64,000 bases of DNA from Mimachlamys varia. Lineage: Eukaryota; Mollusca; Bivalvia; Pectinida; Pectinidae. This document shows positions 1 to 12,375 of the stretch, one piece after another; position 1 is the stretch's first letter; every line of letters starts with the position of its first letter. The position numbers and the translations under genes were made by a program. The stretch covers positions 62,433,686-62,497,685 of the forward strand of contig OX392529.1 in NCBI GenBank assembly GCA_947623455.1, in the 5' to 3' direction. The notes below the pieces were generated by a model. It was not told where the DNA came from, made no database searches, and saw only the letters and a list, made by a program, of their open reading frames with translations.

Positions 1-3000
1 ATTATATCGGTTTGTGTGTGTGTCGGCATTGGTCACAACTGTCTTGGAATGGGTTACTACTGCTGAACTAGGGCGTTTAGAGTAATTTTACAATGGGGAA
101 GGGGGGAGGGGCAGGGGGAGGTAAATAAATTTTCTATGGAAATCTCCCCCCCTTCAATGGTCATATCAATACATCATGATCAATTTAGGGGGTATTTAAT
201 CGAACTATTTATCTAAATACCCCAAAGATGTAAAATTCCTCTTAACACCTTAGTTTAGGTGACCAAAAAAATCTGAAACAAATTCCCAAGCATATGTGGT
301 ATACAGTAAGTTGGGTCTAAAGACGGGGCGAAGCGTACACTCATACAAGTTACAGTATGTTCTATCCAAGAGATTATATTTTTATTTGAAAAGACACCTT
401 TACAACAGAAACAAGTTGTTCACCAGGAAGTAGTTTTATATAATGTATTCAGACCACTTACATGTACAGTCAAGATATTTAACATAACGTAAATTAATGT
501 ATAGGTATATACTTAAATACTGCGTAATTTGTTAACTGACAAACTAATTAAACGTATCTCTGATACTGTTTGTCGTACATACAAGTACATAAAGTTGTAG
601 AAGTGTTTCCATTTCAGAATGTACCAGTTATGAATCGCTATATTTAGATATTGAACCGTGTTTTGAATCCTTTATGAACACCCATACAAATTCATTGTAC
701 TTCCCTTCGAACGCAAGATTTCTACATCAGAACGTTTTTAGACTTTAAATATCTGTGTTGGTTCACCCATGAAACGTTTTCTCGGACAGTGACATGTAAA
801 CCAAACCTTAAACTCGCAATGTTCAATTATTACTTAACACGTGACCTTCCAACAAATCTATCGGCCATTTTGAAAAAAACATAACTGATTTTTGAAGTTT
901 TCAATTTCAATAAAACATTAAGTTAAAGCATTTCGCAAATTTATATAGAATTTTCAGATACCTTTCTCAATTGTTCACCTTCAAAACTGCCAAAAACGCA
1001 TTTATTTGAAACGAGAATGTTTAATACGTGTCTATACTATGAATATACAACTGCTGTTTATTCAGAGCGTCACTTTATAATTTCCGTGTCTGGGAGTTCC
1101 CGCGTTAGTAATCATTTAACAGTTCTATTTACATGTTTGGGGACAATAAACGGCAACTAATGATAATTTCCACAAATCTGTTCTCTTTAATCTAATTAAT
1201 TGGGACAAGATGAAGATTTCTCGGGCACAATATGATCGGGTTTCTAACTTGCGTCCTCATTATAAGATTGTTTTGGCGATTTTTGCCAGAGCGTATTTCT
1301 GGCATGATGTTCGTTTTACAGGGAACTTCTGAAGCTGAGTTCATAACTGTAGGGATAATAAGAGATTTTGTAGCCTAGAGTTATAATGCCATGCCGACAA
1401 TACAAGATCGTATACCTGTGTATACCACATAGCCAATCAATATATGTACTTGGTGTGTATATTATGACTGTATGTATTGACATTCCCAAGTCCGCAATAC
1501 CAAGTAACTTACAACAATGGATGTGTACAGCGATGAATCATAGCAAACTTTAAAATAAAATCAACAATTTTATACCCGAAATAGCCCAGTGACAAATACT
1601 GCCGTGTTTAAGGAGGGGGAATGGAGGCGCCTGCTACATATATACTGTTGAAGCGGGACAATAACAGTCCCCCATGTCCCCAACCATTGGCGTCCCTGAG
1701 CGTCCACGGGGACCTGGGACACAGTTCCACAATTTGTGCCTAATATTAACATTATAATCAGACTACTCAACCTACCTTGATCGTTGGTTAAAAATCCAAT
1801 ATATACGTATTTGTGATAAATCCGAAACTATCTGGAAAGAGCTGGAGACACACCTGTAATGATACCAGGGACTGGACACGCCTCAGTGCCTACCTAGTAT
1901 TCCCCAGACCCGCTTAAAGCTATCCGTGTACACGGTGTATACAGGTGTGCGGTTTACCTGTACCAGACAAAGGTCCGCGGACGTGATCGTACATTTACCG
2001 GATGTGATTACCTTACATACACATTACTCATCATCTACACATAGTCTATAAATATATACAGCGGCTGGACAGCTCGATTTTAGACAAAATTATTTCAAAA
2101 CAAAACGTCTGCTGCATCAAATTAATCTTGACGCCTTTTTCAGCATAATGAACTATACAAATTCATGAATAATAGTATGCGTTTGAGCTCAAAGTTATAG
2201 CAGACATAAGCCAACAACTCGCCGACTTTTGTAAACCTTTTAGGAAGCTTCCTTCAAGTTCTTTATTAACCTTGAGTCTATTGACTCATCGGTTTTCAAG
2301 TAGCAATATAGATTTAACATTTTTAACAATATTAGCATTTATACAATTCTGTACATGGACACTCGAAGAGAGCAAACAATTACATTAATTGATTTCTCGA
2401 CATATTAGCAGCTTTGATATATTTGGACAATTTTTCAATTTCTTTAGTGTTTTTAACATTAAATATTTCAATCAATTTGAACATGCCCGGTTTTCTAAAA
2501 TAATATTGAGAGGAACATGGGCATTTCAACTAACTAACTTTCTTGTAGACTTTGGCCAACAAGCATAGCGGAAGAAACAAAAGGAGAAATACTGACCACA
2601 TCTCGTCTGCTTGTTGCTTGAACTGACCAAAGCTTAAATCAGTCATAGTTAATGTGATATGTTCGCGACAATTTTTTTGAATGGATGTCAATCAGACGTT
2701 CAGTGTTGTCTATTGCGACACATCATTTGGGAACTCCCGGAAATTCTGAGATACTTTGGAAGTAATAGTTCCCATTAAGTAAAAACTTTTAAAATAGCAC
2801 TCTACCATATGGCTTTTCTAGTATTGAAAAGACACACTGACATCCATTATAACAGAAATAAACTACTCATAAATATCAGTTTAGAAGAGAACCCGAATCA
2901 CAGATGTTAGAATTAAGAGATGTTTGTCCGATCTAAGATTTCTTTCCTCATCCCCTCAGAACTCCTAGCAAGCTCCCTACAAACCAAACTTCCCGCTATG

Positions 3001-3296
3001 CCTGAGCCAATCAGGGGCTGTGTAGGTCATATTAGATATTCGACTGGACAGGTTATCAGGGAGTATGTATCATCAGTTTCCGTGAGAAATAAACATGTTC
3101 ACGGCTCCAGAAGAAGATTACCAATGATAAGTGTTGGTTGTTATGGAACCGTTTTAGAAGTCCTCCAACAAAATGCAAAACAAAACAATCTCCAAAAAGG
3201 TCTCTTTGATGTCAAATCACGAACATTAAATTTGTTAAAATGGGACCCCTAAATCCCAAATATTGATTTCGATTTACCAGTAATAGAACATCTTAA
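1..3296. other. Gene-free AT-rich sequence
   Basis: I see no supportable gene here. Open frames are short, lack recognisable motifs and are not joined by plausible splice sites. A 110-codon frame at 2920-3252 ends just before a MITE and matches nothing I know. A TATA-like stretch near 2046 has no gene after it in this window. Confidence 0.5.
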
Positions 3297-3300
3297 TTAA

Positions 3301-3661
3301 AGGCCCATTATATGTAACTTTCGGAAATACTGGAATCGAAAATCAAGCCTAAGAACTGATTATATTTATAGATTTAGCTGAGGTTAACTGATATCAGCAA
3401 CATCACAGATGAATTCTTCCGCGGTTACCTGTACAGCAGCAGTTGAAACACGGTATTTGTAAACACTCGTCTATTTTGAACTGTCTTCTAACTTCGGCTT
3501 GTTGTTAAAATGGGTCCCACCTAAGTTATTTTCAATTCTTTGGATTTTTCTGTCTAGAGTTTCTTGCTAGTTACCGCACAGGTTTATTCGTGTTAGGCCT
3601 ATCTCTGCGTGGTAATCAACTTTTTTTTTCAGAATCACGGAAAGTTACGTATATTGGGCCT
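3301..3661 (-). mobile_element. TTAA-flanked MITE, copy 1 of 3
   Basis: A 361-bp non-coding element with terminal inverted repeats starting AGGCCCATTATATGTAACTT on the left and matching AGGCCCAATATACGTAACTT on the right. A TTAA sits immediately outside each end (3297-3300 and 3662-3665). Internal sequence matches the copies at 51.6 and 54.8 kb in opposite orientation. The TTAA duplication is typical of piggyBac-type transposition; no transposase is present, so this is a non-autonomous copy. The superfamily is inferred from the target site only. Confidence 0.8.
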
Positions 3662-3985
3662 TTAAGGAAGCAATAATGCGCAGAAGAAAACGACAACGAC
3701 AGGAGAGTTCTTAATGTCAACCATGTATGTCAGGGATTGAGAAGTCTACACCTGCTATTACCTAATACATGTATCTTAAGAGGGGACTAACTAAGAAAGA
3801 ACCACTGTAAATTGGGAATTTGCGTTTGCTCGCGCTTCTTGGGGCCACAAAAATCACCGAATATATATCTGCTGCACCCATTACAATAATTGGGATCTTT
3901 ACCTTTTCTTTCTACCATGATCTACATGTTTGTCTAGGGCCTTGCTTGTTTGCGAGGAATGCAAAGTCTTTGAAATGTTTTTAGG

Positions 3986-4215
3986 GAATACTGAAGTGTC
4001 AACAAAACAATGATCTGAACTCAAAATCGATTTAACAAGCAAGGGGCAAAATATGAAAAGAGGAAACTTTTACATGGAGACCAAAAGTACAAAAGAATAA
4101 GACCATGTGTTCCGGAAGAGTAAGCGTCTTCTGCTTCATCGACGACACCCGCCGTGTAATCTTGGTCACATCCAAGTAAACGTCAAAATGAGGACCGAAC
4201 CACCATTGTCATTCA
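3986..4215 (-). mobile_element. Retroelement 3' tail fragment
   Basis: A minus-strand copy of a dispersed repeat also found at 4385-4800, 8209-8340, 9892-10005, 12084-12375 and 25463-25712. Landmarks are a terminus reading GAATACTGAAGTGTCAACA, a GGGGCAAAATATGA block, and the block around TTCCGGAAGAGTAAGCG. Sharing its sequence with the region after the reverse-transcriptase remnant at 11.5-12.1 kb suggests a 5'-truncated 3' end. Confidence 0.65.
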
Positions 4216-4384
4216 AAACCAGTAAACATACTTACGAGCATACTCAAAAAGTATACTCCTTGAAAACAATCGCTGTTGTTGTCTGCTTAACTTCCATCAT
4301 TTAGGGTAATGACAGCAACTGTTTTATCCTTGTCAGATGAACATTGGCGGGATGCTGTACTAGGTGCGGTTAGCATTGTTTTTC

Positions 4385-4800
4385 TAGGGCTTGCTTTTTG
4401 CTAGATTTTCGTGATAGATGTTGGCTGCTGACAAATTTACTACACATGGATTCCATAGATGCAGGTTGATGAGGAATATTTGTAAGTTTTATGATCGCCT
4501 TCTTGGTCTCATTGAGAAATACTTCAAATATACTCATACTCAAGTGTGTTGGCTTGTTTCGATTGAGAGTGATGACTCGGTTCTCACTTTGAGGACATGA
4601 TATTTATTTGGATGTTACCAAGATTTACATGACGGGTGTCGTTGATGAAGCAGAATACGCGTATTCTCCCGGAACACACGGTCTTATTCTCTTACACTGT
4701 TTCAAGGGTGTCCGTGTTAATCTTCATTTGTTCCTATCTTGCCTCTAGTGTAATCGATTGCGAGTGCGGGTTATGGTTTTGTTGACGTTTCGGTAGACTG
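4385..4800 (+). pseudogene. Truncated retroelement, RT C-terminus plus 3' tail
   Basis: A plus-strand fragment whose first part (about 4390-4540) encodes eroded pieces of a reverse-transcriptase-family C-terminus. The recognisable spacing is T-KL-x2-GF-x-R followed by KFYDR and LIEKY. The rest (4550-4800) is the non-coding tail shared with 12115-12375. It lies head-to-head with the inverted tail at 3986-4215. Stops and frame changes make it a relic. Confidence 0.6.
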
Positions 4801-4929
4801 TAATGTTGTGACAAGCAATGCGCATTGTGGTTGTACCCTGTTGTTTACTGGGATCTACATACATACTAAGTACAGCTTGCCATTGTGACCAGCTATTTCG
4901 GGAAGGAATTTATAGCCAGCGTGCCTATA

Positions 4930-5348
4930 TGCTATGTACATTTGGCAATATATGTACATCTGGCAATATATATACATTTGGCAATATATGTACATTTGAC
5001 AATATGTACATCTGGCAATATATGTACATTCGGTAATCTATGTGCATTTGGCAATATATGTTCATTTGGTTATATATGTACATTTGGTAATATATGTACA
5101 TTTGGTAATATATGTACATTTGGTAATATATGTACATTTGGCAATATATGTACATTTGGCAATATATGTACATTTGACAATATGTACATCTGGCAATATA
5201 TGTACATTCGGTAATCTATGTGCATTTGGCAATATATGTTCATTTGGTTATATATGTACATTTGGTAATATATGTACATTCGGTAATATACATATGTATG
5301 TACATTTTGGAATATATGTACATTTGGCAATATATGTACATTTGGCAA
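4930..5348. repeat. 18-bp minisatellite (tttggcaatatatgtaca)
   Basis: About 23 copies of an 18-bp unit, tttgg(c/t)aatatatgtaca, with a higher-order duplication: the variant block around 4996-5080 recurs at about 5176-5260. The period is a multiple of three, so several frames stay open on both strands. These are repeat artefacts, not genes. Confidence 0.9.
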
Positions 5349-5439
5349 AAAAAAAAAAATATTGTGCAGCTAGAGAATGGCGGTTGCCCAGTGGATATCA
5401 GATCTGATGTTGCTCACTCGCAGAAAACCATGTTACGCT

Positions 5440-5515
5440 CGAAGAACACAGAGAAACACTCTAAGAATCTTTGGGTGTTCTAACATAACTCTAAGAATAT
5501 AGAGAAACTCTCTAA
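5440..5515. repeat. 62-bp tandem repeat, left part
   Basis: Units of the form ctctaagaatctttgggtg followed by ttctaacataactctaagaa. The array is interrupted at 5516 by the element ending at 6883 and resumes at 6884 with the same sequence, so it predates that insertion. Confidence 0.75.
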
Positions 5516-6883
5516 GGCCATACCAATTTAATTTATTGTTCGTCGGATTTACCGCTCCTGTTTTGGAAAAATAAAATAAAAGTAAAAGTAAAATATCACC
5601 GCTCCAATTTTAGCGTCAATGAAAAATGACGAATCCAGATATATTTTACAATGGTTCAAAATTGAGAAAATGCCATTCCGGATCATTTTAATGTTTGAAA
5701 CGAAGGTAAATATGGTATTTCACGCGGGTTTTTTTGGCAGAAACACGAAGGAAATACGCGACGACACTTTTTCGCTTTTGAAGAATGTGTCAAAATGGAT
5801 TTCTTATCGTGTTTGCTGCTACATAATCCGGTCACCGTAATGTATTCCAAAATACCGCAATAGAATGGTTTATCGTTCCAAGATCTCTTAATCAAATAAA
5901 CAGAATACGGAACTCAAGCAGTCTCACTAAAAAGCGACTTCAAGCGTCAACAGAAAATATCTTCAAAATCCCGAATTAAGTAAGCGACATCTGAAGATAT
6001 GTTGTTAATACAATTGTACAATTATAATACATGTAACACCTTTTTATTGAATTTTAAATCATTATTCTCCTCAAGCGATCGACCCAATTTGTCAGACATC
6101 ATTGTCATTTCATCAGTATTATTTTAATAGAATAGGCCTACTGTTGATAGTTAAAAAACGTGTTCGTTATTAATATTTTGTATTAATGTAGGTATTACCA
6201 TTTGAACTCTCATCCAGATGTCGTAGTTACCTAGCTACCAGTAATCAGAACATTTAAATCCCAAATGGATTAACACTGGGTTCATGATGCTTTTTCAACC
6301 ATGATATAGACAATAATGAACTTATTCATATACTGGACGTCAGCTTATAAACTGATTTTAATTTTTATGATCTGGATATTTAGTACGCAAATAATGCTTG
6401 TGTCCATTAATATTACTATTCCTTTATTGTAAATCAAAGTTTGTCAGCAAAACACCTAGCTACATCTAGCTTTCAGTGTTCGTTTTATAGCGGTACATCA
6501 TACATATATTTTGTCATCATCAATTTATATCAATTCGATAAAATATGCATTATGCATGAAAAAAAGCATCTAAATACCAACAAAAAATGTAGTTGCTAAA
6601 AGGTGTTTCCTGGGGCTTTGGTTCAATCACTAAACTTGAATGGCTGACCTTTGGTCTTCTATTATGCTGTTTTATTGCACAGCTCTATACAAGTAGTTTG
6701 TACCATGGAAATACTAAAAAAAAAACGCTACAACAGTTTAAATACGTGTACTATTTGGTGATACTTTATATTATACTAGTCAAACACGTATTCTAACATT
6801 TAGCCTTTTAATAACTACCGCTCGCTCGACATTTTAAGGAATTCAAAATTTTCCGAAGAACAATAAATCAAATTGGTATGGCC
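5516..6883. mobile_element. PIF/Harbinger-like non-autonomous element, nested
   Basis: A 1368-bp element with inverted termini: GGCCATACCAATTTAATTTA at the left, and GGCCATACCAATTTGATTTA read inward on the minus strand from the right. TAA is present on both sides (5513-5515 and 6884-6886). The flanks rejoin as the normal tandem-repeat unit (ctctctaa/gaatg), which identifies TAA as the target duplication. A 3-bp TWA duplication and GGCC-type end fit PIF/Harbinger. No transposase is recognisable; internal frames of 60-73 codons look fortuitous. Confidence 0.75.
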
Positions 6884-7118
6884 TAAGAATGTTTGGGTAT
6901 TCTTACATAACTCTAACAACATAGAGAAACTCTCTAAGAATCTTTGTGTGTTCTAACATAACTCTAAGAATATAGAGGAACTCTCTAAGAATGTTTGGGT
7001 ATTCTTACATAACTCTAACAACATAGAGAAACTCTCTAAGAATCTTTGTGTGTTCTAACATAACTCTAAGAATATAGAGGAACTCTCTAAGAATGTTTGG
7101 GTATTCTAACATAACTCG
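6884..7118. repeat. 62-bp tandem repeat, right part
   Basis: About four units alternating between 'taagaatgtttgggtattc' and 'taagaatctttgtgtgttc' subtypes, each followed by the (t)aacataactcta-aca/gaa-tagag-aactctc block. This suggests a roughly 124-bp higher-order period. It is continuous with 5440-5515 apart from the inserted element. Confidence 0.85.
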
Positions 7119-8208
7119 TCCATTCTACGAAATCTGTTCCTGGTGAGAGTACCGGCTTTAAGTCTTACATACAGTTACTTGTTAATGAACGGCACATCTA
7201 TTTAAACTGGTTCATCCTCGACATCCAGGGGTGACAACAGCAGAAAAAATAACAACAAAAACAAGCAAACAAATAAAAATGAAAATCAAATAAGCACACA
7301 ATGAGACAGAGGAATCCTACTTCAGGAATGCCATACAACAAAAGCTTGACGAAACCATCATTTCGTACAGTTGTTCCAAACACATCTCCAATCCAATAGG
7401 ATTAAAATACAGATCCTTGTTCTCACTCCGTTTCACAAGGATCTGACAACATCCCATAAGAGGTCACGTTCAGATGACCTTTGTCGCCTCTATACTTAAC
7501 ACTGAAATAATTTTCCAATGACCTAACATCTTGCAGCAAGTCATTTCGTCACATTATTCCACATGAACTTTTTGGTGACGAATTGACTAAACGGACAAAT
7601 GCGATTATGAAAGCTTTGTCGCCTCAAAATTTCATTGTCAAGATTCTGAAAGTAGTGATTTGATTAGGTAATGCTAAAGGTCATCGGGACATGACCCCCT
7701 ATGGAATTTTCTCATATCTTAACGCAGCAGAGGAAAGTTTACGGGACGGCGCAGAGATCAAGATATGATTTTAATCAGATTGATCTCCAATCATTTCAAA
7801 ACGAACCAAACGCTACAACAGTTGGGTTAAGATCAACTTTAAGTAAAAATTTATTAATTAAATTGTATTTTGGTCGAACGCAACCTTAATCAGCTGCTCC
7901 TTGGCACCAGTTTCTAGCATGGCTGGCTAGCAAGTTCTCGGCGAGGACTTTTTCCCTCCCTCCCGTCCCTAGAAATGCATAGATCTAAAATTTATGTAGT
8001 TCACAAATTGTTAGCATTTGGCAAGGTATTTTCATCGTTATACCGATATGCAATATATATTACCTACAATATTCTTGTAGTACTTTTTAGAATATTTGTC
8101 CATGCGAAATGTAAACAATACACACAAGCTGTTGAGTGTGGGGTAAAGTTATTTTTATTTTTCTCCAATTATATCACTATTACTATCAGGTTGTATAAAA
8201 TAAAATAA
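7119..8208. other. Gene-free sequence
   Basis: No gene, RNA or repeat family recognised in this stretch. Open frames are short and AT-driven. Confidence 0.45.
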
Positions 8209-8340
8209 GAGAATACCGAAGCGTCAACATAATCATAATCCAAACCCAAAATCGATTAAACCAGGGGCAAAATTTTGACAAAGGAAAGATTTACATGGAG
8301 ACCCTTGCAAAAGTACAAGAGACTAAGACCAGGTGTCAGT
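8209..8340 (-). mobile_element. Retroelement 3' tail fragment
   Basis: A minus-strand copy of the dispersed tail, beginning gagaataccgaagcgtcaac and carrying the shared ccaggggcaaaat and acatggagacccttgcaaaa blocks. It ends near 'aagaccaggtgtc', where the copy at 25.5 kb continues further. Confidence 0.65.
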
Positions 8341-8948
8341 ATTATATACTTCTTGGTGGTTTTGTGGATTTGTATGTATCTTTTGTTTTCTTTGGTTGAG
8401 ATAACCTAATAAATGTACCCGCCCAGTTGGTTTGGTATTTTGTTGCTTATTACTATACATCGGGTGAAGTGATGATCAAAACAACTTCTCTTTCAGTAGC
8501 CAGAGTTTCCTCTGGCCCTGACACCATGTTTGGTTTGGGACCGACACACCAGACATCCATCTGTCAAAATGTCTAAGTCTGAGGGAAATTCGGGCTACTC
8601 TATCAGCAATGTTCTATAGCAGCTAGACTGGCTCCCGTCTCTAGAATAGTATACAGATATTGAAAACAAAATAGTCAAATAATTTTGATCACTTGGATGT
8701 CTGTTTATAAGTTTGAAACAAGGGGGAGATAAGCTAGTAGTAAAATAAAGTAGAGAAATTCTCTATAGAAACGCAGGGGCTGGTAGCCAGTCTATACAGC
8801 AGCCATACAGCTAGGTTTTGGTCTAGCTGGATCTATAATTTAAAGCTTCTTATGACTCCTACTATTGATTGAAATATGTACACGATATTACGCAACATAA
8901 TCATAGAAACCGGAAAATGCTGAATGGATTCATTTTAGAGCGTATTAT

Positions 8949-9303
8949 ATGGCAAGCCAACTTAACATTTATTCAAGGAGCAATGTCGATCCTGTATTTC
9001 AGAAACAATGTATTAGATATCTTATATAGCTATATGAGATATCTTATATAGAAAATTAAGAGAGATATATCATATACTATATGAGGTATCTTATATATAA
9101 TAAATAAGATATCTTATACAAAATTGAATTGAATTTTTATTAAGATATCTCATATCGTATATGAGATATCTTATATAATTATATAAAATATCTTAAAAAT
9201 ACCATATGAAATATCTTGTATGCTATATAAGATATCTGTTATATTGTTTTTGGAATACAGGATCGACATTGTTCCTTGAATAAATGTTAAGTTGGCTTGC
9301 CAT
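8949..9303. mobile_element. Palindromic MITE with AT-rich centre
   Basis: A long imperfect palindrome. The left arm begins tggcaagccaacttaacatt and the right arm ends with its complement (9284-9302). Both arms include the attcaagga-caatgtcgatcctgtatt block. The centre consists of repeated (g)agatatcttatata motifs that are themselves self-complementary. There is no coding potential. It would form a strong hairpin and fits a MITE. Confidence 0.75.
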
Positions 9304-9402
9304 AGTATTAAACTAATTAGTTCAATCACCCAAAATTAATAAAAAAAAAAAGAGTTGAAATCCAAAATGCAAACGAACACGTTTCTGTATTTCTAAACCT
9401 TG

Positions 9403-9874
9403 TAGCGTGTTCCATTTAGCGAACGTTCTGGTTGTGCCAACTTGGAACTGGTCTGCTAAATGGAACAGAACGTGCCGAATTCCGTTCCTGCGGGTGAAAA
9501 TCTAATAATCGAAAATGAAAAAGCAACAACTTTTCCGGAAATAACCAAAACGGTTCCGTCATAAAATCCGCAAAACAATGCGAGTAGTCCCTTTTATTTA
9601 CACATTTTACACACTATGATGCTACTTGGAGATGTTAGTGATATATTTTACAAGTGAAATGTTGTTTAACTGGTTATAGTTAGGTCTATTTACAATTTAT
9701 TGAACATTTGAAACGAAAACCTTTCACTGGCCGCCATATTGGATCCAACTTGGTACCCTCAAATGAGACGTTCCAGACGAACCGGTTCGTTCCTGCGGAA
9801 CGTTGTGTACCATTTAGCGGAACGTCTGGTTCGTTCCGGAACAACCGGAACGTTCCGCTAAATGGAACACGCTA
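9403..9874. mobile_element. MITE with TAGCGTGTTCC inverted termini
   Basis: A 472-bp element with terminal inverted repeats TAGCGTGTTCCATTTAGCG. Additional internal direct and inverted copies of the (c/g)gctaaatggaac motif occur near 9455 and 9815-9840. Subterminal motif repeats are common in hAT- and P-like MITEs, but I cannot define a target duplication, so no superfamily is assigned. No coding sequence. Confidence 0.75.
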
Positions 9875-9891
9875 ATTGTTGTGTTGATAAC

Positions 9892-10005
9892 AAAATCAGA
9901 AAATACCAAAAAGTCAACACAACCATAAAACCCTAATCCGACCTCAAACTCGACTAAACAATGGACAAATATAAACAAATGAAAAATTTACATGGATACC
10001 CCCGA
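9892..10005 (-). mobile_element. Diverged retroelement 3' tail fragment
   Basis: A weaker copy of the tail family (agaaaataccaaaaagtcaac, then aaatttacatggatacccc) immediately right of the MITE ending at 9874. It is more diverged than the copies at 8.2 and 25.5 kb. Confidence 0.5.
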
Positions 10006-10111
10006 CATGGGTAAGATGACATTCACTTGGAATGGAGCCTGGGTAGTTAATGTATTAGGACACCATAGACTTGTCTACATTCATCGCTTGTTTCAATATT
10101 TCTGTACAACA

Positions 10112-10479
10112 CTACCACTGTCGAAAACGTGTTATGGAATGGTCTTTTCAAGATGGCCGACCAGGACGTAAGAAAAAGTAAGGTCCTCATTTTAAGCTAC
10201 CAGATCAGTTATTTGTAAACACATTAGGACCATGATACGTGCCATGATGAATTCAGAAAGATGTCAGCTTCAAATTGCATTATCAGTTGTTTTGAAACTG
10301 AACGACAAACAACTAATAATGTATTTGAAGCTGACAACTTCCTGAGTTCAGCATGGCACGTATCATGGTCCTATGTGTTTACTGATCTGGTAGCTTGAAG
10401 TGAGGACCTTACGTCTTTGTACGTACTGGTCGGCCATCTTAAAAAAACTATTCCATATTACGTTATCGACAGTGACTAC
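10112..10479. mobile_element. Palindromic MITE
   Basis: A palindromic element of about 368 bp. The left arm has cactgtcgaaaacgt, a tatggaat block and aagatggccgacca; the right arm carries the reverse complements (tggtcggccatctt and attcca at 10425-10456). The inner arms also pair (catgatacgtgccatg against catggcacgtatcatg). No coding sequence. Confidence 0.8.
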
Positions 10480-11547
10480 GTCTGAGTACGGCTAAACATG
10501 TCCGATTACACATTTTCCCTTCCTTGATAGCAACACCCCGCTTCCACAAGCTACAGTGCTTACATGTCACAGTACATCATGCTGTTCAAAGACCTTCGAA
10601 ATATCGTAATCATATCAATTACCTACCTTTCTTCTCTTAAAACGAGAGTTTAATCCCCCAAAAGATATTGATGTGACATTGTGCTTTAAAGAAACCAATG
10701 TCATATTTTGCCAGTTTAACGGCCATCTGAGTAGGCAAATTATGTTGAGTACAACGTATGGCACAAAAATAGTCATGTAATATACCAAAATGTTTGTCAT
10801 CATATGAACTTTCTTAATACAGTATGTTCAATCATAAGCTGTATATGATAAGAGATTCTTAAATAAAGTGACTTTGTGACAAGATTCAGCATAGAATAAT
10901 TCTAAGTTACATAATATATGAAATCAGAAAAACAAAAATGTCGTTCTACTCTGAGGACATTTGTTTGATTGTATATGGCTCTTTCAAAGCATACACATTC
11001 ATTCTGTATTTACCTTGAAATGCAATGTGCGATTGTGAATTACATCACACAAAATAGCATACAGGGAGGTATTTCATTCATCAAGAATGCTCTTGTTAGA
11101 GACTACTAAGACTTCTAAACACAACAATAAGACTGTTTTTAGGAAAAATAGTTTAACCGCTGAGTGTAAGGTAAAAAATGCAGATTTCATAAAAAGCCTC
11201 AAACTCCAGTTTTTACATTTGCCTTGAAAACAGTTTTCTCACTTTGTTCAGAAGCCTTAATACTAACCAATAGGAACTTTTTAATATTTAAAATATCTTC
11301 ATGTATGCAAAGTTGAGTAAAAAGAAAGTTAAGTCGTCATTTGCAATTCAATGACAAAACAGAATCAATGTGTATGTTTTGATATAGCCATATCCAGTCA
11401 AACAAATGTCCCTGTCTTGTGTTATAGACACTCGAGAGTGCAAAAATAGTGTTGTTTTGTGTAAAATGTATAATCTCCATGAGCTAATTGTCCCGCCCTG
11501 GAACATGCATTTTTGGCATGTTTTGCCAAAATTAACTGACCAACCCA
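10480..11547. other. Gene-free sequence
   Basis: Nothing recognisable. Short frames at 11348-11591 on both strands overlap each other and show no domain. The right end may be the eroded upstream part of the retroelement remnant that follows. Confidence 0.4.
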
Positions 11548-12375
11548 TTGCCATTGGCAAATTACATGTTAAAAGCAAGGCTCATGGTTAGCCATGATAC
11601 ATACAAACAACTGATCAAGTTAATTCTGTTAAATTTGCCCAATATTGTTATTAATAAGCTTGTAAAATATCTATACTATAGAGATGCTATAAAAATTACC
11701 CTTGACGATGTGTTGTCTATAAACAACCAGATGTTTGCTGACCTAGTCGATCGTATATACCCTGCCGAGCTACATCAGCTTTTTACCTCGATCTTTACTT
11801 AAATTATGACCAACACTGGCAACTTACTACTAAGCTGTATGATAAACGTGACGCTATCAATTTTCCGATCGTGAACTTTCCCTTCTTGATTGTAACATCC
11901 CTACTTTTCCATCCTATGGCGTTTATATGAGGCAGGTCATTCGTTGCTCTGAATATCGAGATTTTCGTGATAGATGTCAACAGCTGACAAACAAACTTAC
12001 GGCACAGGGATTCGAGAGATTCAGGTTGATTCAGAATATGGGCAAGCTTGTTCTCATCGTGAAATATTCTGTATCTTTAATGTAATATGAAGATGGCCGT
12101 TTTTGAGTTTGTTTATTAGTGTGTTTACTTGTTGTGATTGGCAATTATGACTCGGTTCTCATTTTGAGGATTGATGCTTACTTGGATGTGACCAAGATTT
12201 ATATGGCGGGTGTCGTAAATGAAGCAGAAGACGCTTACTCTTCAGGAACACCTGGTCTTGTTCTCTTGTACTTTTACGAGGGTCTCCATGTACATATTTC
12301 TTTTGTACCTATTTTGCTGTAGTTTAATCGATTTTGAGTTTGGATTATGGTTTTGCTGACGCTTTGGCATCCTCT
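11548..12375 (+). pseudogene. Reverse-transcriptase-family retroelement, 3' remnant
   Basis: The C-terminal end of a reverse-transcriptase-type protein broken by at least two frameshifts, followed by its 3' tail. Residue blocks I recognise from multicopy bivalve retroelement proteins, in order: LDDVLSINN and IYPAEL (about 11700-11780), KLYDKRDAINFPIVNFPF (about 11835-11888), NIP-x3-P-x-YGVY (about 11901-11930), YRDFRDR and LTNKL-x2-QGF (about 11960-12010). The tail (12115-12375) matches 4550-4800. Family assignment rests on remembered motif order, without a search. The polymerase core is absent. Confidence 0.65.

Noticed and set aside
2920..3252. 110-codon open frame on plus
   Set aside because: No recognised motif, no splice or promoter context, adjacent to a MITE; length is within chance for 64 kb.
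4885..5407. Overlapping open frames of about 110-120 codons on both strands
   Set aside because: They read through an 18-bp minisatellite; period divisible by three keeps frames open.
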